Made by a program: the position numbers and the translations under genes
The notes under the pieces: generated by a model
What the model saw: only the letters and a program-made list of their open reading frames with translations
What the model was told of the DNA's origin: nothing
The model's database searches: none
NCBI GenBank assembly: GCA_032622095.1
Contig: CP136065.1
Location: 57,595,949 to 57,659,948, forward strand
Source: Siphonodentalium dalli
Lineage: Eukaryota > Mollusca > Scaphopoda > Gadilida > Siphonodentaliidae
DNA length: 64,000 nucleotides
Direction: 5' to 3'
In this document: piece by piece, positions 32,706-44,889 of the stretch
Layout: every line of letters begins with the position of its first letter
Position numbering within the stretch: position 1 is the first letter of the stretch

Positions 32706-33667
32706 CAGTGTTCGCGCTGTCGGTAGCCAAATTAGCCAATGGCTAATCTTTTTCGAATTTGGCTAATAAAAATTTCATTTGGCTAAACTTTTGGCTAAAC
32801 TTTTTTTTACCCCCAAATGGAGACTGAAAGCATGAATTTTTGGCAAGTGAGTTTTCAATTCTATGATGTGAACGATCTACATGTAGTCCGAAAACATCGT
32901 AAGTGGGAATAAATCGCCGACTGTACAAAGGGAAACCCGAACGCGGACAGTACAACGGGAAACCCGTCACTCTGCACGAAACAGCATTTGACATTTAATC
33001 CGCTAATCCCCCATTGTCTCACGGGGCTCCTGCACAATGCATGTTTATGATGACATTGTATTTATGACGGTCAAGGTTTATGAGCACCATATGTAAGACA
33101 ATAGATTAATCAGCCAAATGTGGATCACGACAGATATTTTGTGGCTATTTGTCGTCAATGCCGATACATTCAAAATAATATGCATGCTTTCGTGACAGAC
33201 TGTAATTTGATAATGTCGTAACAATATTAAGTTATTAGTTTCCAGATGTCACTTAGATATTTTCGCAAGGATGATTAATATTTAATGATTTAAAAAAAAG
33301 ATATTGATATAAAACAAAAAAATAATGACATTAAGAAGAACAATCCCGGGTTACCCCCCCCCCCCCCCCCCCCCCCCCAATCACTCTTTCACATAAAGAT
33401 TAATAAATTTTTAATAAATGATATATATAAAAATATTTCTAGTTCATCAAAATTAGTAAAATTATTGTGTATTTTACCTGTGTCTGTTAGTTTTGAAGTT
33501 TTAGTCATTAATTGTGAACCGATCAGAAAACGATGATTTAATTTGGCCATAGTTTTTTTTAATTTGGCCAAAAAAACATTTGGCTAAAGTTTTTTTCATT
33601 TGGCTAATAAAAGTTTCATTTGGCTAAACTTTTGGCTAAAGTTTTTTTCGGTCCAGCGCGAACACTG
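32706..33667. mobile_element. hAT-type element (962 bp)
   Basis: It begins CAGTGTTCGCGCTG and ends CAGCGCGAACACTG. The exact 8-bp duplication CCATCATG lies at 32698-32705 and 33668-33675. Both sides carry tandem 'atttggctaa.cttttggctaa' repeats. A 25-C run lies at 33354-33378. Confidence 0.9.
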
Positions 33668-34271
33668 CCATCATGACATACTCATGATACTGTTAAAATG
33701 GTGCATCCATGGGTTTGGTTGCTGGGATTACTAAGGCCAAAACAAAATGAATGCGTGTTTCCCGTAACGAGCCCAAAACAAATTTTGATTAATCCAACCT
33801 TGGATATAATAAGCAAACCCTTTAGAACCTTCAGTTATCAAAAGACATTGCACAATTGCATATTTTCATAACAATTAAAGAAAAAAATCAAAAAAATCAC
33901 CAACCCTGGGCTTTTCATTTTATTTTATTTTTTCATTTTATTTGCTTATGGTCTCGTGTGGGCCATGCCTAACCTAGGCTAACCACCATCAAACACCATA
34001 CAATGACCCGAGCAACCAACAAATTGTTGATAAAACTGATATATGCTAACAAGATATAATTATATGACCTTATATATATTTTTACGAAATAAGTTTAATT
34101 ATTAACCAAACAGTAAATATATCGTAGATATAAAATATCTAGTTTGATGCCAACAAAATGGGAATGACAATTATGTGTCCCCAGGGAGCAGTATTAAACA
34201 AAATATCTCCCCGATAAGAAATTCTCCTATCAGAGTCGGGGTACAATGTTTACTTTAGTGATACATTGTAG

Positions 34272-35445
34272 GGTATCCAGACGATTGGGACCTTGGACGA
34301 TTGGGACCTTGGACGATTGGGACCTTAAGTTGGACGATTGGGACCTCGGACGATTGGGACCTTGGGTCAAGACGATTGGGACCTTATTCAAGTTAATATA
34401 TGTTTATACCGTAATATACGTTTATATTTCATTTATATGTTCCTATTAAATAACTATTACATTGGGTTATAGTGTTAGTAAGTATACTCACGGTGAGTAC
34501 AGTTTATCAATGTTTACTTAACGGCAGCCTACTTAAAAGTAGGTGCCGGTCGTGTTGTTATTTCCGACGGTGTCTGGCCATTACGTTCCTGCCACATGAG
34601 GATTATGAATTCCGTACGGAAGATGCTGGTATCCAGAGATCTTCCACCCGGAGCAGGAACGCCAAGACCAGCCGTACCATGAAAGAGGAGCCTCCTAAGA
34701 GAAAGACGCCAGCTCGAAAGATTCAACCAGATGCACATCGGATGGTCACCTTTATGGCAACGTGGCTGGAAAGTACAGTGTGGAGTCCAGAGGAGTGGTG
34801 TGTGTTTGGGCGCAGTATTAGAACCAACAATGACGTCGAGGGATGGCACACCAGACTTAACCAACGGGCGACTAACAACAACCTCCCATTCTATTTGCTA
34901 CTCACATTACTGTACCAAGAGGCGTTGGAGATTCCAGTACAAGTGAAGATGGTCAGCGAAGGGAAACTGAGCCGAAGACAAAAAGCTGAAACTAAAGAAT
35001 TGCAGGGAAGAATCTTTAAACTGTGGGAGAGTTACGACTCAAAAGAAATTTCATCGTCATCACTGCTGAAAGAAATTTCGAAACTACATGTATATGCACC
35101 CGTTCGGCAGAATGAGAGATCAAGCGACCAGTAAGATGTATGCTATCCACCAGTTCAACGACCAATGAGATAATCAAATACCATCGTTATTATTGTTTTG
35201 TATTATATCATTATTATATTTGTTAATTCCGTTACATAAATAAAATTTGATTTTAAACTAATATACCGTACTTATAATTTCTTATATATAACTGAAGAAA
35301 TCAATTACTCAAGGTCCCAATCGTCCGAGGTCCCAATCGTCCGAGGTCCCAATCGTCCAAGGTCCCAATCGTCCGAGGTCCCAATCGTCCAAGGTCCCAA
35401 TCGTCCGAGGTCCCAATCGTCCAAGGTCCCAATCGTCTGACAATC
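34272..35445. mobile_element. Mutator-like element with tandem-repeat inverted termini (1174 bp)
   Basis: The left terminus holds about six copies of a 16-bp unit GACGATTGGGACCTTG (34280-34383). The right terminus holds the same unit inverted about eight times (35311-35438). The flanks carry CATTGTAG on both sides (34264-34271, 35446-35453), fitting the 8-10-bp duplications of MULEs. Inside is the C-terminal part of a MULE transposase. Confidence 0.8.
34472..35134 (+). pseudogene. C-terminal part of a Mutator-like (MULE) transposase
   Basis: The frame contains YFRRCLAITFLPHEDYEF, then WSPEEWCVFGRSIRTNNDVE and GWHTRLNQRATNNNLPFYLL, and ends near SKLHVYAPVRQNERSSDQ. The 'W.VFG..IRTNND.EGWH.RLN.RA...PFY.L' motif is the well-known tail of MULE-type transposases and related FLYWCH/MULE proteins of invertebrates. 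No ATG precedes the conserved part and the DDE catalytic core is absent. It therefore cannot be an active enzyme by itself. It sits inside a 1.17-kb element with tandem-repeat inverted termini. Confidence 0.75.
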
Positions 35446-36173
35446 CATTGTAGTTGCCATTCATTTCCCTGGCCACTGTAGCTTCCTGCTGCACATGTCT
35501 TATAAGTCACAGCCGGCTACAGCTGGATACAGTTTTTTTTGCTCAAATACACTCAACAATACTCCATATAAACGCAAACACGTGCTTCCGGTCAGCGAAG
35601 AGGAACGATAACCTGTAATCTTCCGGTATTGCGTCCGGTCGTAATTTGACTTTCTGTTTGAAGAGTGACAAATGTGGCTTTGCGAAAAATATATAAATAT
35701 ATCAAAGATATAATTTATCTCGCGAGGTGAATCAGATAAAATGGATATATAGTTTGGTTATCAGCGCGGTCGGTCGGTTTATAGATTGATTTTTTAATCT
35801 TAAAACAAATAAAATTAACTTGGGTCGGGAGGTTTTGAAGACGGTCGGTCGGGTTACGGGAAACACGCATTCATTTTGTTTTGGCCTAATAAAAGTGAAC
35901 ATAATCCTTTATTATATGACTGACTATTCTTCCCTAAATACCACTATTGTTTGACGATCTAATCCAAATCGTCGGATGACTCGGATCACACTGAGTGAGA
36001 TTTCCCCGGATGAAATCAGATCACACTCCTATGGAAATTGCCGAGATGTGCCGAATTAACGACGACAAACTATTTATCCATTAAAAATAGACTATGGTAA
36101 GAAAATTTAACTGCCGAAGTGAAAAATGGTCAAATGGTTATTATTGTAAACTGGGCATCATATAATAAACCGT

Positions 36174-36346
36174 TTATCACAGCAGTGAGTTGATCCGTGA
36201 GTTGATCTGTCGCATCACGTCTCGTTGAAGTGGGCAGATAACTGGATCAACCTCGCTGCCATTCGGCAACTCGTTTGATCAGGACTGCAATCAGCCCACC
36301 TCGACGTGATACTACGACATGGATCAACACACTGTTGTGATAGATG
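36174..36346. mobile_element. Foldback element (about 170 bp)
   Basis: The left arm TATCACAGCAGTGAGTTGATC and the right arm GATCAACACACTGTTGTGATA are inverted. Further inner pairing is seen (CATCACGTCTCG with CGACGTGATAC; GTGGGC with GCCCAC). Confidence 0.5.
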
Positions 36347-37287
36347 AATTGTGGCGGCCATCCCAAAAACAAACAGACGATTCAGAGACAAAGACCCAAG
36401 TGTTTAAAATAAAAAATAAAATATGACCTATTGTTTTGTGTTGTTATTCAGTCGCCTTTGTTCGCTTTGCGGTAATGAATGTTAATCACGAATGTTTTGA
36501 CACGCTGAAAACACGATATGTTCTCATCTGTGTTGTTACTGACCATCGTGAGTGTCACAAATAAATGTTTTAATTAACTTAAAAGACCGCCGTCCCGCTT
36601 TTCAGATATAAAAACAATTACGCAATTATCAGAGTATGTTCGGAAGTTCGTTTCGGTAACGTGTCGTACTTTTTGAAGAGACTGCGTCCCACTTTTTGAA
36701 GAGACCGCTTCCGTAGCCGTAAATAAATGTCATGTTTATTGCTTTAATCGGATTATACCAGTGATGTTGGCATTAATTAAGTGAGGCCATTAATTAATAA
36801 AAGCTTTAGCAACTCCTTTGTTAGTTAGTCCTTATTGTTTATTTTAGCGGACACCCACATTACAGCCGTGACCAAATTAAACTTAAAAAGTTACATGCAT
36901 CATCTGATCTAGTCCGCAAATCTGACGTTAATTATCAGAGCACGGCTGAATATTTGATTAGTTGGGTCCACCAACTACATCTGATCATGATTCAGACTGT
37001 TAAATGTATAATAACAATTAATTACGCTAATTTGAGATAAAGTCAATTTTTTTATTGATGTTATAAAATAAAGCGATATTTGAAATTGTCAATTTTTTGT
37101 AGTCTCCCCACTTCTCCCTGAAGTCTCCCTAAATTTCCTGAAGTCTCCAGTGAAGTCTCCCTAAATTTCCTGGAGGGAGACTTCAAGTCTCCCTGTTCTG
37201 AACCCCTAGGATGAGGCCTGCTTCCAGCAGTACTAGTAGTAGAAGGATACGCACTACGTTCATGACTGAACTAGTGGAATAGGGTGC

Positions 37288-37868
37288 GTCGAAATACCAA
37301 GCTGAACCAAGCAGAACCAAGCTGGAGGAAAATAAGGCGGAACATGACATTTAAAGCATATTTTGTTCTGTATAATGAAGAAATAAAACAAAATAATGCA
37401 ACATGGCGTAATTTGATTTGAGTTTTGAAGACAGCGAGCATAAATCTATAGAAAACAGTGCTGCGATCGCGAAAACTTCAGCTTGGTATTTCGTCATTTT
37501 ACAGGTACTGCTTGGTACATACTACTTCGGCGACAGGTGATAATTTATGTTGGCCCACTTTGACTATGTAAACTCCCTTCATCATTTATCCGGGTTTGGG
37601 TCCGGCATTATGCTGAGGAAAATTAATTATCACCTGTCTCGGATGCACTAGGCCTGTAAATGACGAAATACCAAGCTGAAGATTTCGCGATCGCCGCACT
37701 GTTTTCTATAAATTGACGCTCGTTATGTCATCAAAACTCAAATAAAATTACGCCATGTTGCATTATTTTGTTTCATTTCTTCATTATACAGCACAAAATA
37801 TGCTTTAAATGTCATGTTCGTCCTTATAAAGTTATTTCCCTCAGCTTGGTTCTGCTTGGTATTTCGAC
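37288..37868. mobile_element. Foldback element with ~200-bp arms
   Basis: The left arm starts GTCGAAATACCAAGCTGAAC and the right arm ends CTTGGTATTTCGAC. The arms share 'aaagcatattttgt', 'aataatgcaacatggcgtaa' and 'gcgatcgcgaaa'. An inner inverted pair GACAGGTGATAATT / AATTATCACCTGTC surrounds the centre. Confidence 0.75.
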
Positions 37869-38607
37869 GTTCCGGTGGAATATGATCTCTACGGGCGTTA
37901 GCCAGAGACTGGCAGAGTAGAGCTTCATGGCATGATCTAGAGGGTGGGTTGTCCTGCGGGGGGGTGCAGGTTGTCACATAGCGAAATGGGCGGGTTGACT
38001 CGGGGGTGGGTAGTCAGACACGGGCCAAATATAATAATGATCGTTGTGAATTTTCTACAAAATTAATAATTATAATCGTGCTGACATTATTAGCCTAATT
38101 AGGCACCTGAGAGTAATGGGCCTGTTCTAGATGTTCAAATAGACTAACTCTCATTGGATCGTTGTGGCTCGAAAACATACAAGAACGAGGATTCGAATTC
38201 AGTTATACACAAAGAAATTGGATGATTTGGATCTTTCAAATTCTTGCGCGAAAAGGCCGGAAACTCGAAATCGGGAAACGCGGTTTCAAAATTTCACAAG
38301 GCAACAAGTTGACAACGGGATAGTTATGGGTTATTGCTTTACTAAAAAGCATTTCTTCAAACAAAACATAATGTTATTAATAAGATTCCAGTATTATAAA
38401 CCATGATTAACTTTATATACCTGTTTATTTGATGAAAGAATTAATTGTTTTTGTCAGCAAAAACATCGAAACTTTCAAACCAGCCGCAAATTCCGCCCAC
38501 CCACCAATCAAAAGAAACCGAGAAGCTGATTGGCTAATATATCAGGAAAAGGTAACTTTATTTGAATCGTTTCAATGGAACCGTAACTCTAGATTAAATT
38601 ATCTTAA

Positions 38608-40256
38608 AGGTACTCAATCCGATCAGACGGTCCCCATATCAACAAGTTACAACAACAACAACAACAACAACAACATTTCTTCAAAATACGTTTTAGTTTT
38701 TAGAATCGATTTATTGCAACAAAATAAAGCTAACCGCTGTCAACTATGGTATCAAATTTCCCAAAACTTGTTATTTATCAACATTTTGTTCTGTTTTGTT
38801 CAACACACCGTCCTGTAAAAGCCAGCTTTGGTCACTAGGACGTAACAACTACAGATACAGAACAAAAATATATGACATTGCTTACCATTATTATTATTTT
38901 CGGAACCAATACCATACTGATGGTGGTAGCTTATTATATGAAGAACATGTCCCATAAGAAGTTAAGAACCAAAACTTCCATTGAAGTTAAGAAGCAAAAC
39001 TTAAAAAAAAAATTTAAAACTGACAGATCTAACAGAAAATATGTTTCGAAATTGTAGACGATCAACTACAATCTTGAGATATCAGAAGTGCACTATACGC
39101 AGCATTTGTACTGCATTAATTGGTAATTATTTATTAACATGTTCAGACTCAATCTTGTCAAACCGAGAACAAGCTTAGTTAATTAATCATCCCGTATAGA
39201 ATGATACTATTTACCGAGAACCGAGATTTCCGCTAGATATATTAACCATTACAATTGGTTAAGAATATCTCAGTTATAATGCTTAAAAGTAAACATTTTA
39301 ATGAAAATATCGATGTCTACTGATATTTTAAGTATATCACGTTATTTAAAGTGATGTTAAACACTCCAGTAGGGTGATCAAATAGAAATGGTGAATAATC
39401 TTCCTCAAAGTAGTTATATTTTACAAATATTATATCTAAATTGACAACACACACCGTCATTCTTATATATTCTTGTTCTCGGTAAATTTGACCGCACATA
39501 CATTTATGGAGAACGGTGCACTTTTGATATCTCTTAGCTGATCGTTTATACAATATCGAAACGTCTAACAGTTTAATCTGGCAGTTTTAAAATTTTCTGG
39601 TCCGTCGATAATTTAATGATGTTGTTAATGCATGGACTCGCAAATGCTGTTTTTGTCCAACATTTTGGTATGTTTTTATTTGCTTTCGAGCGTCAAATAT
39701 ATATGTACTGTCTCATCAAATGTTCGATCCACTTTCACTTGCTAATTTAAGAAGAAACACAACTCAATGCATTTTGATCACCAATCAGACCCATCACGCA
39801 GCTAGTTCTTAGTTAATTAACACCTAGGCACGGCTTATGTCTTTGTGTTACCGCCAACCGGCGAGAACACGAACAGCGGTTTCGCGATATTTCAACTTCT
39901 CGGTATATACCAATAATAACTACATATATGTCATTTAAAATGTCAAATATGGTATAATATTCACTTAAGATTGATATGTACACTATAATTGAACATTATT
40001 AAGACTTAATTATTAATTTTAGACTTGTTCTCGGTTGTTCTCGGTTGTTCTCGGTAAATAGGAGGTCCGGAACAAAATATGTCCGTAGGCCTATTATCAC
40101 TTTTAAAAGTATCACGAAATTTGGCCGTATTACCACTTGATTTTAGAATAATCCATCTTCATCCGCAATTTTGTCCGAGAAATAACAATCAAATATTTTT
40201 TACCCCCGAAGCCACAGAATGAGTAATTTGGGAGCGTTAATTCGGATTGAGTACCT
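38608..40256. mobile_element. TTAA element, AGGTACTCAATC family (1.65 kb copy)
   Basis: TTAA lies at 38604-38607 and 40257-40260. The ends are AGGTACTCAATCCGATCAGA and, inverted, AGGTACTCAATCCGAATTAA. An (AAC)n tract lies at 38648-38674. The inner region has repeated CTCGGTTGTT and 'ccgagaac' motifs and no convincing ORF. Confidence 0.75.
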
Positions 40257-40269
40257 TTAAAGTACGATG

Positions 40270-42410
40270 GCTGAAATAATATTTTATTTACCGGTATCTC
40301 GAAATTTCGAGATATGGTCTCAATATTTTGAGATAAGTTCTCAATATCTCGAGATACTATCTCGATATTTCGAGATAACTGCTCAATATTCATAAAAAAA
40401 AACATAACATAAGAAACGAAATTTCCTGGCAGTTATAAATAAGAAGCACGGGCGTTTGGTAGGCTAACCACCTCTCATGTCTGATGTTTTACTTTTAGTT
40501 ATAGGCATAGTACATACGATATTGACGAAACCTTACAGCAAATGACTTAACCAGTTATGTTTCCAAACTTTTTTCGAATAACAATAAGTACAAAAGATGG
40601 ACGTTATACACCAGACAGGATGGCGTCCAATATGGCGGTCGTTTTAAATATGTATCATGTTAGTTTGACCGGCACATGTTAAATTACAACCACTAATATG
40701 GCTCATTGGTCGTTTCATGTTTTTATTTTAATAACAAGTCATTGCATCGTCCAGAAACGAACACATTCCTAATCAAGATGGCCACCAAAATGGTATCCAA
40801 AATTGGAAGAAAAAAATTGACAAATTGCCAGATATTTCTGATAAATTGTTTCCTGTTTGGTAAAACAATCCGTCGATTGCTGTATGCATGCTTCTTTGTT
40901 TCTCATCACAGTGTACGTACCACTCATACCACGAAATAGGCAAACACTATGCTTACAGGAAAGTAAATACTAAAATGTACAGTATACATTCGTAACAAAA
41001 ATTGTGAAAACAATACCAAAGAGTAATACACTTTTCTCAAGGATATAACATATCGTAGTACAAGGTTTGGAAACTTGCCACATAGGCCTACATGAAGTTC
41101 CATGTCATTGATACAACAAATATCTACATAATTCAAGATTGCTATCAATATGGGGCGGATAGAAATATTGTGAAACGGTCCATATCTTGCTTTAAATTCA
41201 TCACCCCAGCTGCACAGACATAACTCCATGCATGTTCAACATGACTGCCAAAGATTAGTCGTTAAATTGCCAGCAATAGATTAAGTTCCAAATTTAATTT
41301 GGTTGCCAACATGGCTCCCCGCAATACACACGTCAGTAATTTATGTCTTCAGAAACAACACCACACGCATGGGTCATGTTTATTAGTTACCGTCAAATTT
41401 ACAAACGTTTAATGGTATCAGAAAGAAAACAATTCCATTTTTGCATATCGGCCAGTCTAAATAAAATTAGACCGTGTTTCATTTCAATCAACTTACGGTC
41501 TAAGGACTCTCATGGTTAAAATTATTCCAAAACGAGAGAAATCTAGCCAAATACGCAGCGAGAGATGCCTTGCCTGACCAATGAATCGCTTCCTGCAAAT
41601 TCAATTAATATTCAATTATTCATACAATCCACACCCGCGGCATTTGACTGCAGTCTCATGAAGTTATCATATATACTACACGTTAGCGTCGCGTATCTTA
41701 ACTGACCAAACGTCCTATGTTCAAAATCAAAACTAACGTACGTTTATTCATAACAAGTATACATAATAGAATTGTATTTGCAAAGATATTCAAAAAAAAT
41801 ATAGTATTTTCTCCTAACCTATGGATATTACGTCACGTAATGAGGTATTCGAAAGAGCAATTGAGTGACCAGATGTTTTTTGTTTCCGGATCACGTTATC
41901 GATGATAATATACACACACGTGGTTCGTATACAGAGGACTGTTTAAACCAATATACCGCAAATGTTATTGATATTTTTCACGCCGTTTGTCTACATTTGA
42001 ACCCAGTTTATTTGACAGATGGTAAGACAAATTTATCGCTTGATAATTCATTCTATAGGAGTTAATATCGTGGACTTCGAGTTCTGAGAAAAATCATACA
42101 AATTCTCGTACAAGTAATAGTCCCTATGTGCTTATATATATAAAGCCGAGTTCCACAATATATAGCACAGAACGGCACAACCCAACACCTCAGAACGGCC
42201 CTATCAATTTGATCCATCTGACAATACTCTGCCCAATTATGTCCGATGTTTAGTGTAATATAAACAGCATTTATAAGTACCCATCCCATTGGAATAATCA
42301 TACTTGGAAATATTAATTTCTAGGCTATACAAGTCCTGCCAACGATTTTCTAGGATTAACATGTTGGGACGGATCTAGTATATCAGCCATACGACCTAGT
42401 CTTATAGTGC
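40270..42410. other. AT-rich stretch with no recognised gene
   Basis: Only short frames were seen. Palindromic TATCTCGAGATA-like motifs (TATCTCGAAATTTCGAGATA) are repeated four times at 40300-40380. The 41455-41515 segment repeats the sequence at 27690-27750. Confidence 0.3.
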
Positions 42411-42417
42411 ACGTTAT

Positions 42418-44585
42418 CACTGGGGGGGGGGGGGCTGTTTCACCAGGATCGATTCTATCGCCCGTTTGTTCCGTCTCTATCGGCGTTGAAATACGACTCC
42501 ATTTCGACTTTTGTTTTTACTTTTTCTAGAAAGTTTTGGGCGCCATTTTCACAAAAAAGATGACACAAATGTAAGCTTTAAACTATTATTATTGATGTAT
42601 GAAAGGTTTTTAGCAATTCATTAATAATACCTATGCAATCGATGTTGTGTTACGTGCATATATCCACACATTTAGACCATACAAGTCGAGCGTGTGCATT
42701 TCCTATGTAAAATCATTGTATCATTCAACGCTGCAAATTTGGTCTATTCGCCTGTAAATCCAGTCGGAAATGATCAGGACGTATACCAGGATGGTGGCAG
42801 AGTATAATGATACCATCTCCCAACATTCCCGCAGCAGAATAACAATCTAAATGAACCGTCAAAAATAGTGAAAAATGTTCTGACTCATTTGTGATTTTCA
42901 TTTTCTAGATCGATTCTATCGTCCCTTCTAGACCAGGTTCTATTCGATCGACGCTTGTTTTCCCAGGCGGATCAGCTTCATTTTGACAGTTATGACACAC
43001 AATGACAGCACGGGTAACATAAATGGCCACAAATGTTTATTGAATAGCGCGATGAGACTATGGTCCTGACTCCTTTTGCAGTCTAATGTACCAGTTTTGG
43101 ATGTCTATTCCTTTTGAATTCATATTGAATTCATATTGAATTCATAAAGGTTGCCTCTAAATCTTTTGATTTTGTTCTTCAGAATTTATCCTGGAATCTG
43201 TGGCGCGATGCTGAGCCTGGAGAACTCGATGTTCTTACTTGACACATGCCGAGGAAGCCCCCCCCCCCCCCAATGATGAGGTGATGGAGGTCGGCGATGA
43301 ACTTAATTCAGTAAACACCTTCACCACACCGACTGCAACCAACACGCCAACCAAAGCTGTGCCCGAATAGATCAACATCTCCAAGCTGTGTCCCAAAGCC
43401 CATTGCAATCTTTTTCTCGTCCAAACAAATTTTATACGAGACGTCGTTTGTGGCTGCACTTTTGAAATGTCCTATATTTTGACCAATAATTCCGGGTTTG
43501 TTGCATCCACTCTCTGACGAATTTAATTATGTCCTAAGTGTTTGTAAACTGGGGCACACAAAGTTAATTCGGGCATCTTTTGTAGCAACATTTTCGCAAT
43601 CCTGGAACCCTGCACATTTCGGCCCTCCCATAAACCGAATGAATTCGGAATGAAATAGTCTGTAGCCAACGGCCCAGAACATTCCAGAGTATATCGCATG
43701 CTTGTTGTACCCTCGGATTCCAGAAATTGTGCAACATCTAGAAATGGCTGAAGAGAGACATTATTTATAGGGAATGTCCCCGAGGCTAATTGTCGAAGAA
43801 AAGACATCCAGTCTGGAAACCTATCACACACGACAAACTTCTTCTTGCAATAATAGCATCTGGTTCTCTGGAAATAGAGAGATATAAGTGTGTGACTATA
43901 GAAGCTATCTGCAAATGACGATCTTACGATTGAAATTTAACTGTATAAATGCTTGACGCAAATAGTCAAGAAACATATATAAGCTTCGGCGGAGTCCAAG
44001 ATAAGTTTCGAAGCTCCATGTCCATTTACTATTGCATTACTCTGTCTTAAAATCAGAGTAATTTCGTGTCGATTGAACCTATCAATTTAGGTGAGAAAGA
44101 GTCGGAACCAAAAAGTATAGAGTTGGAACCCACGTGTCACTTTACAATTACGCGTTTTATGGATTGTTTTTCCTTTTTCAAATAGTGTGATGTGTCAAGA
44201 TTGAACTTATATGATCAAATATTATATAAATCGTATTGAAACAGACGAGATCCTCTCTTGTTTCATACTTTTTCGAAGGTTAAGATGAAGTTTTGCAAAA
44301 TTATCAACACAATACGACTGATCATCACGTAAAGTTAACATTATTATGTGATATGGAGAGTGGTTCCATTCTGGAACATTGAAATGAATGTTACCTGGAT
44401 CTAGATCCACTGAAGTATGTGTGGAGAACTACTATTTTAAAACTATATACTTACCATTTTCCTGAATGTTGTCCTTATTTTTCACATTCAAAATGATTGA
44501 GAAATCAGTAAATGTAACGATAGGGTCGGAACGGAAATAGCGATAGAATCGATTATGGTGAAACAGTCCCCCCCCCCCCCCCAGT
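42418..44585. mobile_element. Candidate element bounded by inverted CACTG(G)n motifs
   Basis: On the plus strand from 42418: CACTGGGGGGGGGGGGG then CTGTTTCACC..GATCGATTCTATCG. On the minus strand from 44585: the same order CACTG(G16)ACTGTTTCACC and ATCGATTCTATCG. A further GATCGATTCTATCG(T/C)CC lies at 42908. About 60 bp match at roughly 75%. No matching target duplication was found, so the ends are uncertain. Confidence 0.35.
43308..43867 (-). pseudogene. Frameshifted relict of an unrecognised invertebrate protein family
   Basis: An acceptor-like CTATTTCCAG precedes RTRCYYCKKKFVVCDRFPDW, which continues through FLRQLASGTFPINNV to TTSMRYT. Just after this the sense frame shifts and continues as GMFWAVGYRLFHSEFIRFMG and RINFVCPSLQTLRT. 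It then meets an in-frame TAA and goes on as KPGIIGQNIGHF to KKIAMGFGTQLGDVDLFG, with the final stop at 43308. I recall similar motif orders (TTxMRYS, FW..GYRLFHxxFxRFM, PGxx, DGKK...GDxDLFG) in multicopy uncharacterised proteins of marine invertebrates; that is memory, not a search. One frameshift plus one stop make it a pseudogene. It lies between an inverted pair of G-run motifs (42418-42480 and 44520-44585). Confidence 0.5.
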
Positions 44586-44820
44586 GTGTATATTAATTTT
44601 AAATTGACTTCTGTTGAGTTGAAAATAGGACATTTTAAAATAAAATGTTCCTCGGTTTCCGTTTCCAATCCACACTTTCTGCATATTCTCTTGTCTACAG
44701 GAATCTTCGGTTGTTTATGGCGCCCTTTTTCAATTTCTAGATAGATGATTGCTAATCCGCAATTTGCTGAAGATCTTTCTTACTTCGATATTTTTTACTA
44801 TGTCCAAATATGGCTCCAAT
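44432..44820 (-). pseudogene. LINE ORF2 C-terminal fragment with CCHC-type motif
   Basis: YLDIVKNIEVRKIFSKLRIS is followed, after a 1-nt frame change, by LEIEKGRHKQPKIPVDKRIC and RKCGLETETEEHFILKCPIF. This C-x2-C...H...C arrangement is the usual end of CR1/L2/jockey-type ORF2 proteins. After a 16-G run the frame goes on to NVKNKDNIQENGKYIVLK, like the final helix of such proteins. The G run and a motif repeated in inverse near 42420 interrupt it. Confidence 0.7.
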
Positions 44821-44889
44821 CGGTAATCACCTCAATTTGACTACGGTGACATCGGCTACTTATTCCCAGTTCCTTATTCCTTATTCGGA

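Larger units (their letters stand above)
33735..35886. mobile_element. PIF/Harbinger-like element carrying a nested MULE
   Basis: The left end GGCCAAAACAAAATGAATGC and its inverse at the right end (CATTTTGTTTTGGCC) are flanked by TAA at 33732-33734 and 35887-35889. The arms go on through GTGTTTCCCGTAAC. Its own coding region is not seen. A Mutator-like element (34272-35445) sits inside. Confidence 0.75.

Noticed and set aside
35301-35510. Open frame with repeated DDWDLGRLGP
   Set aside because: It is a translation of the 16-bp terminal repeat of the Mutator-like element.
44222-44410. Minus-strand 62-codon frame (DLDPGNIHFNVPEWNHSPYH)
   Set aside because: It starts at GTG with no splice or domain evidence. 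It follows the LINE fragment and may be relict sequence, but nothing supports a gene.
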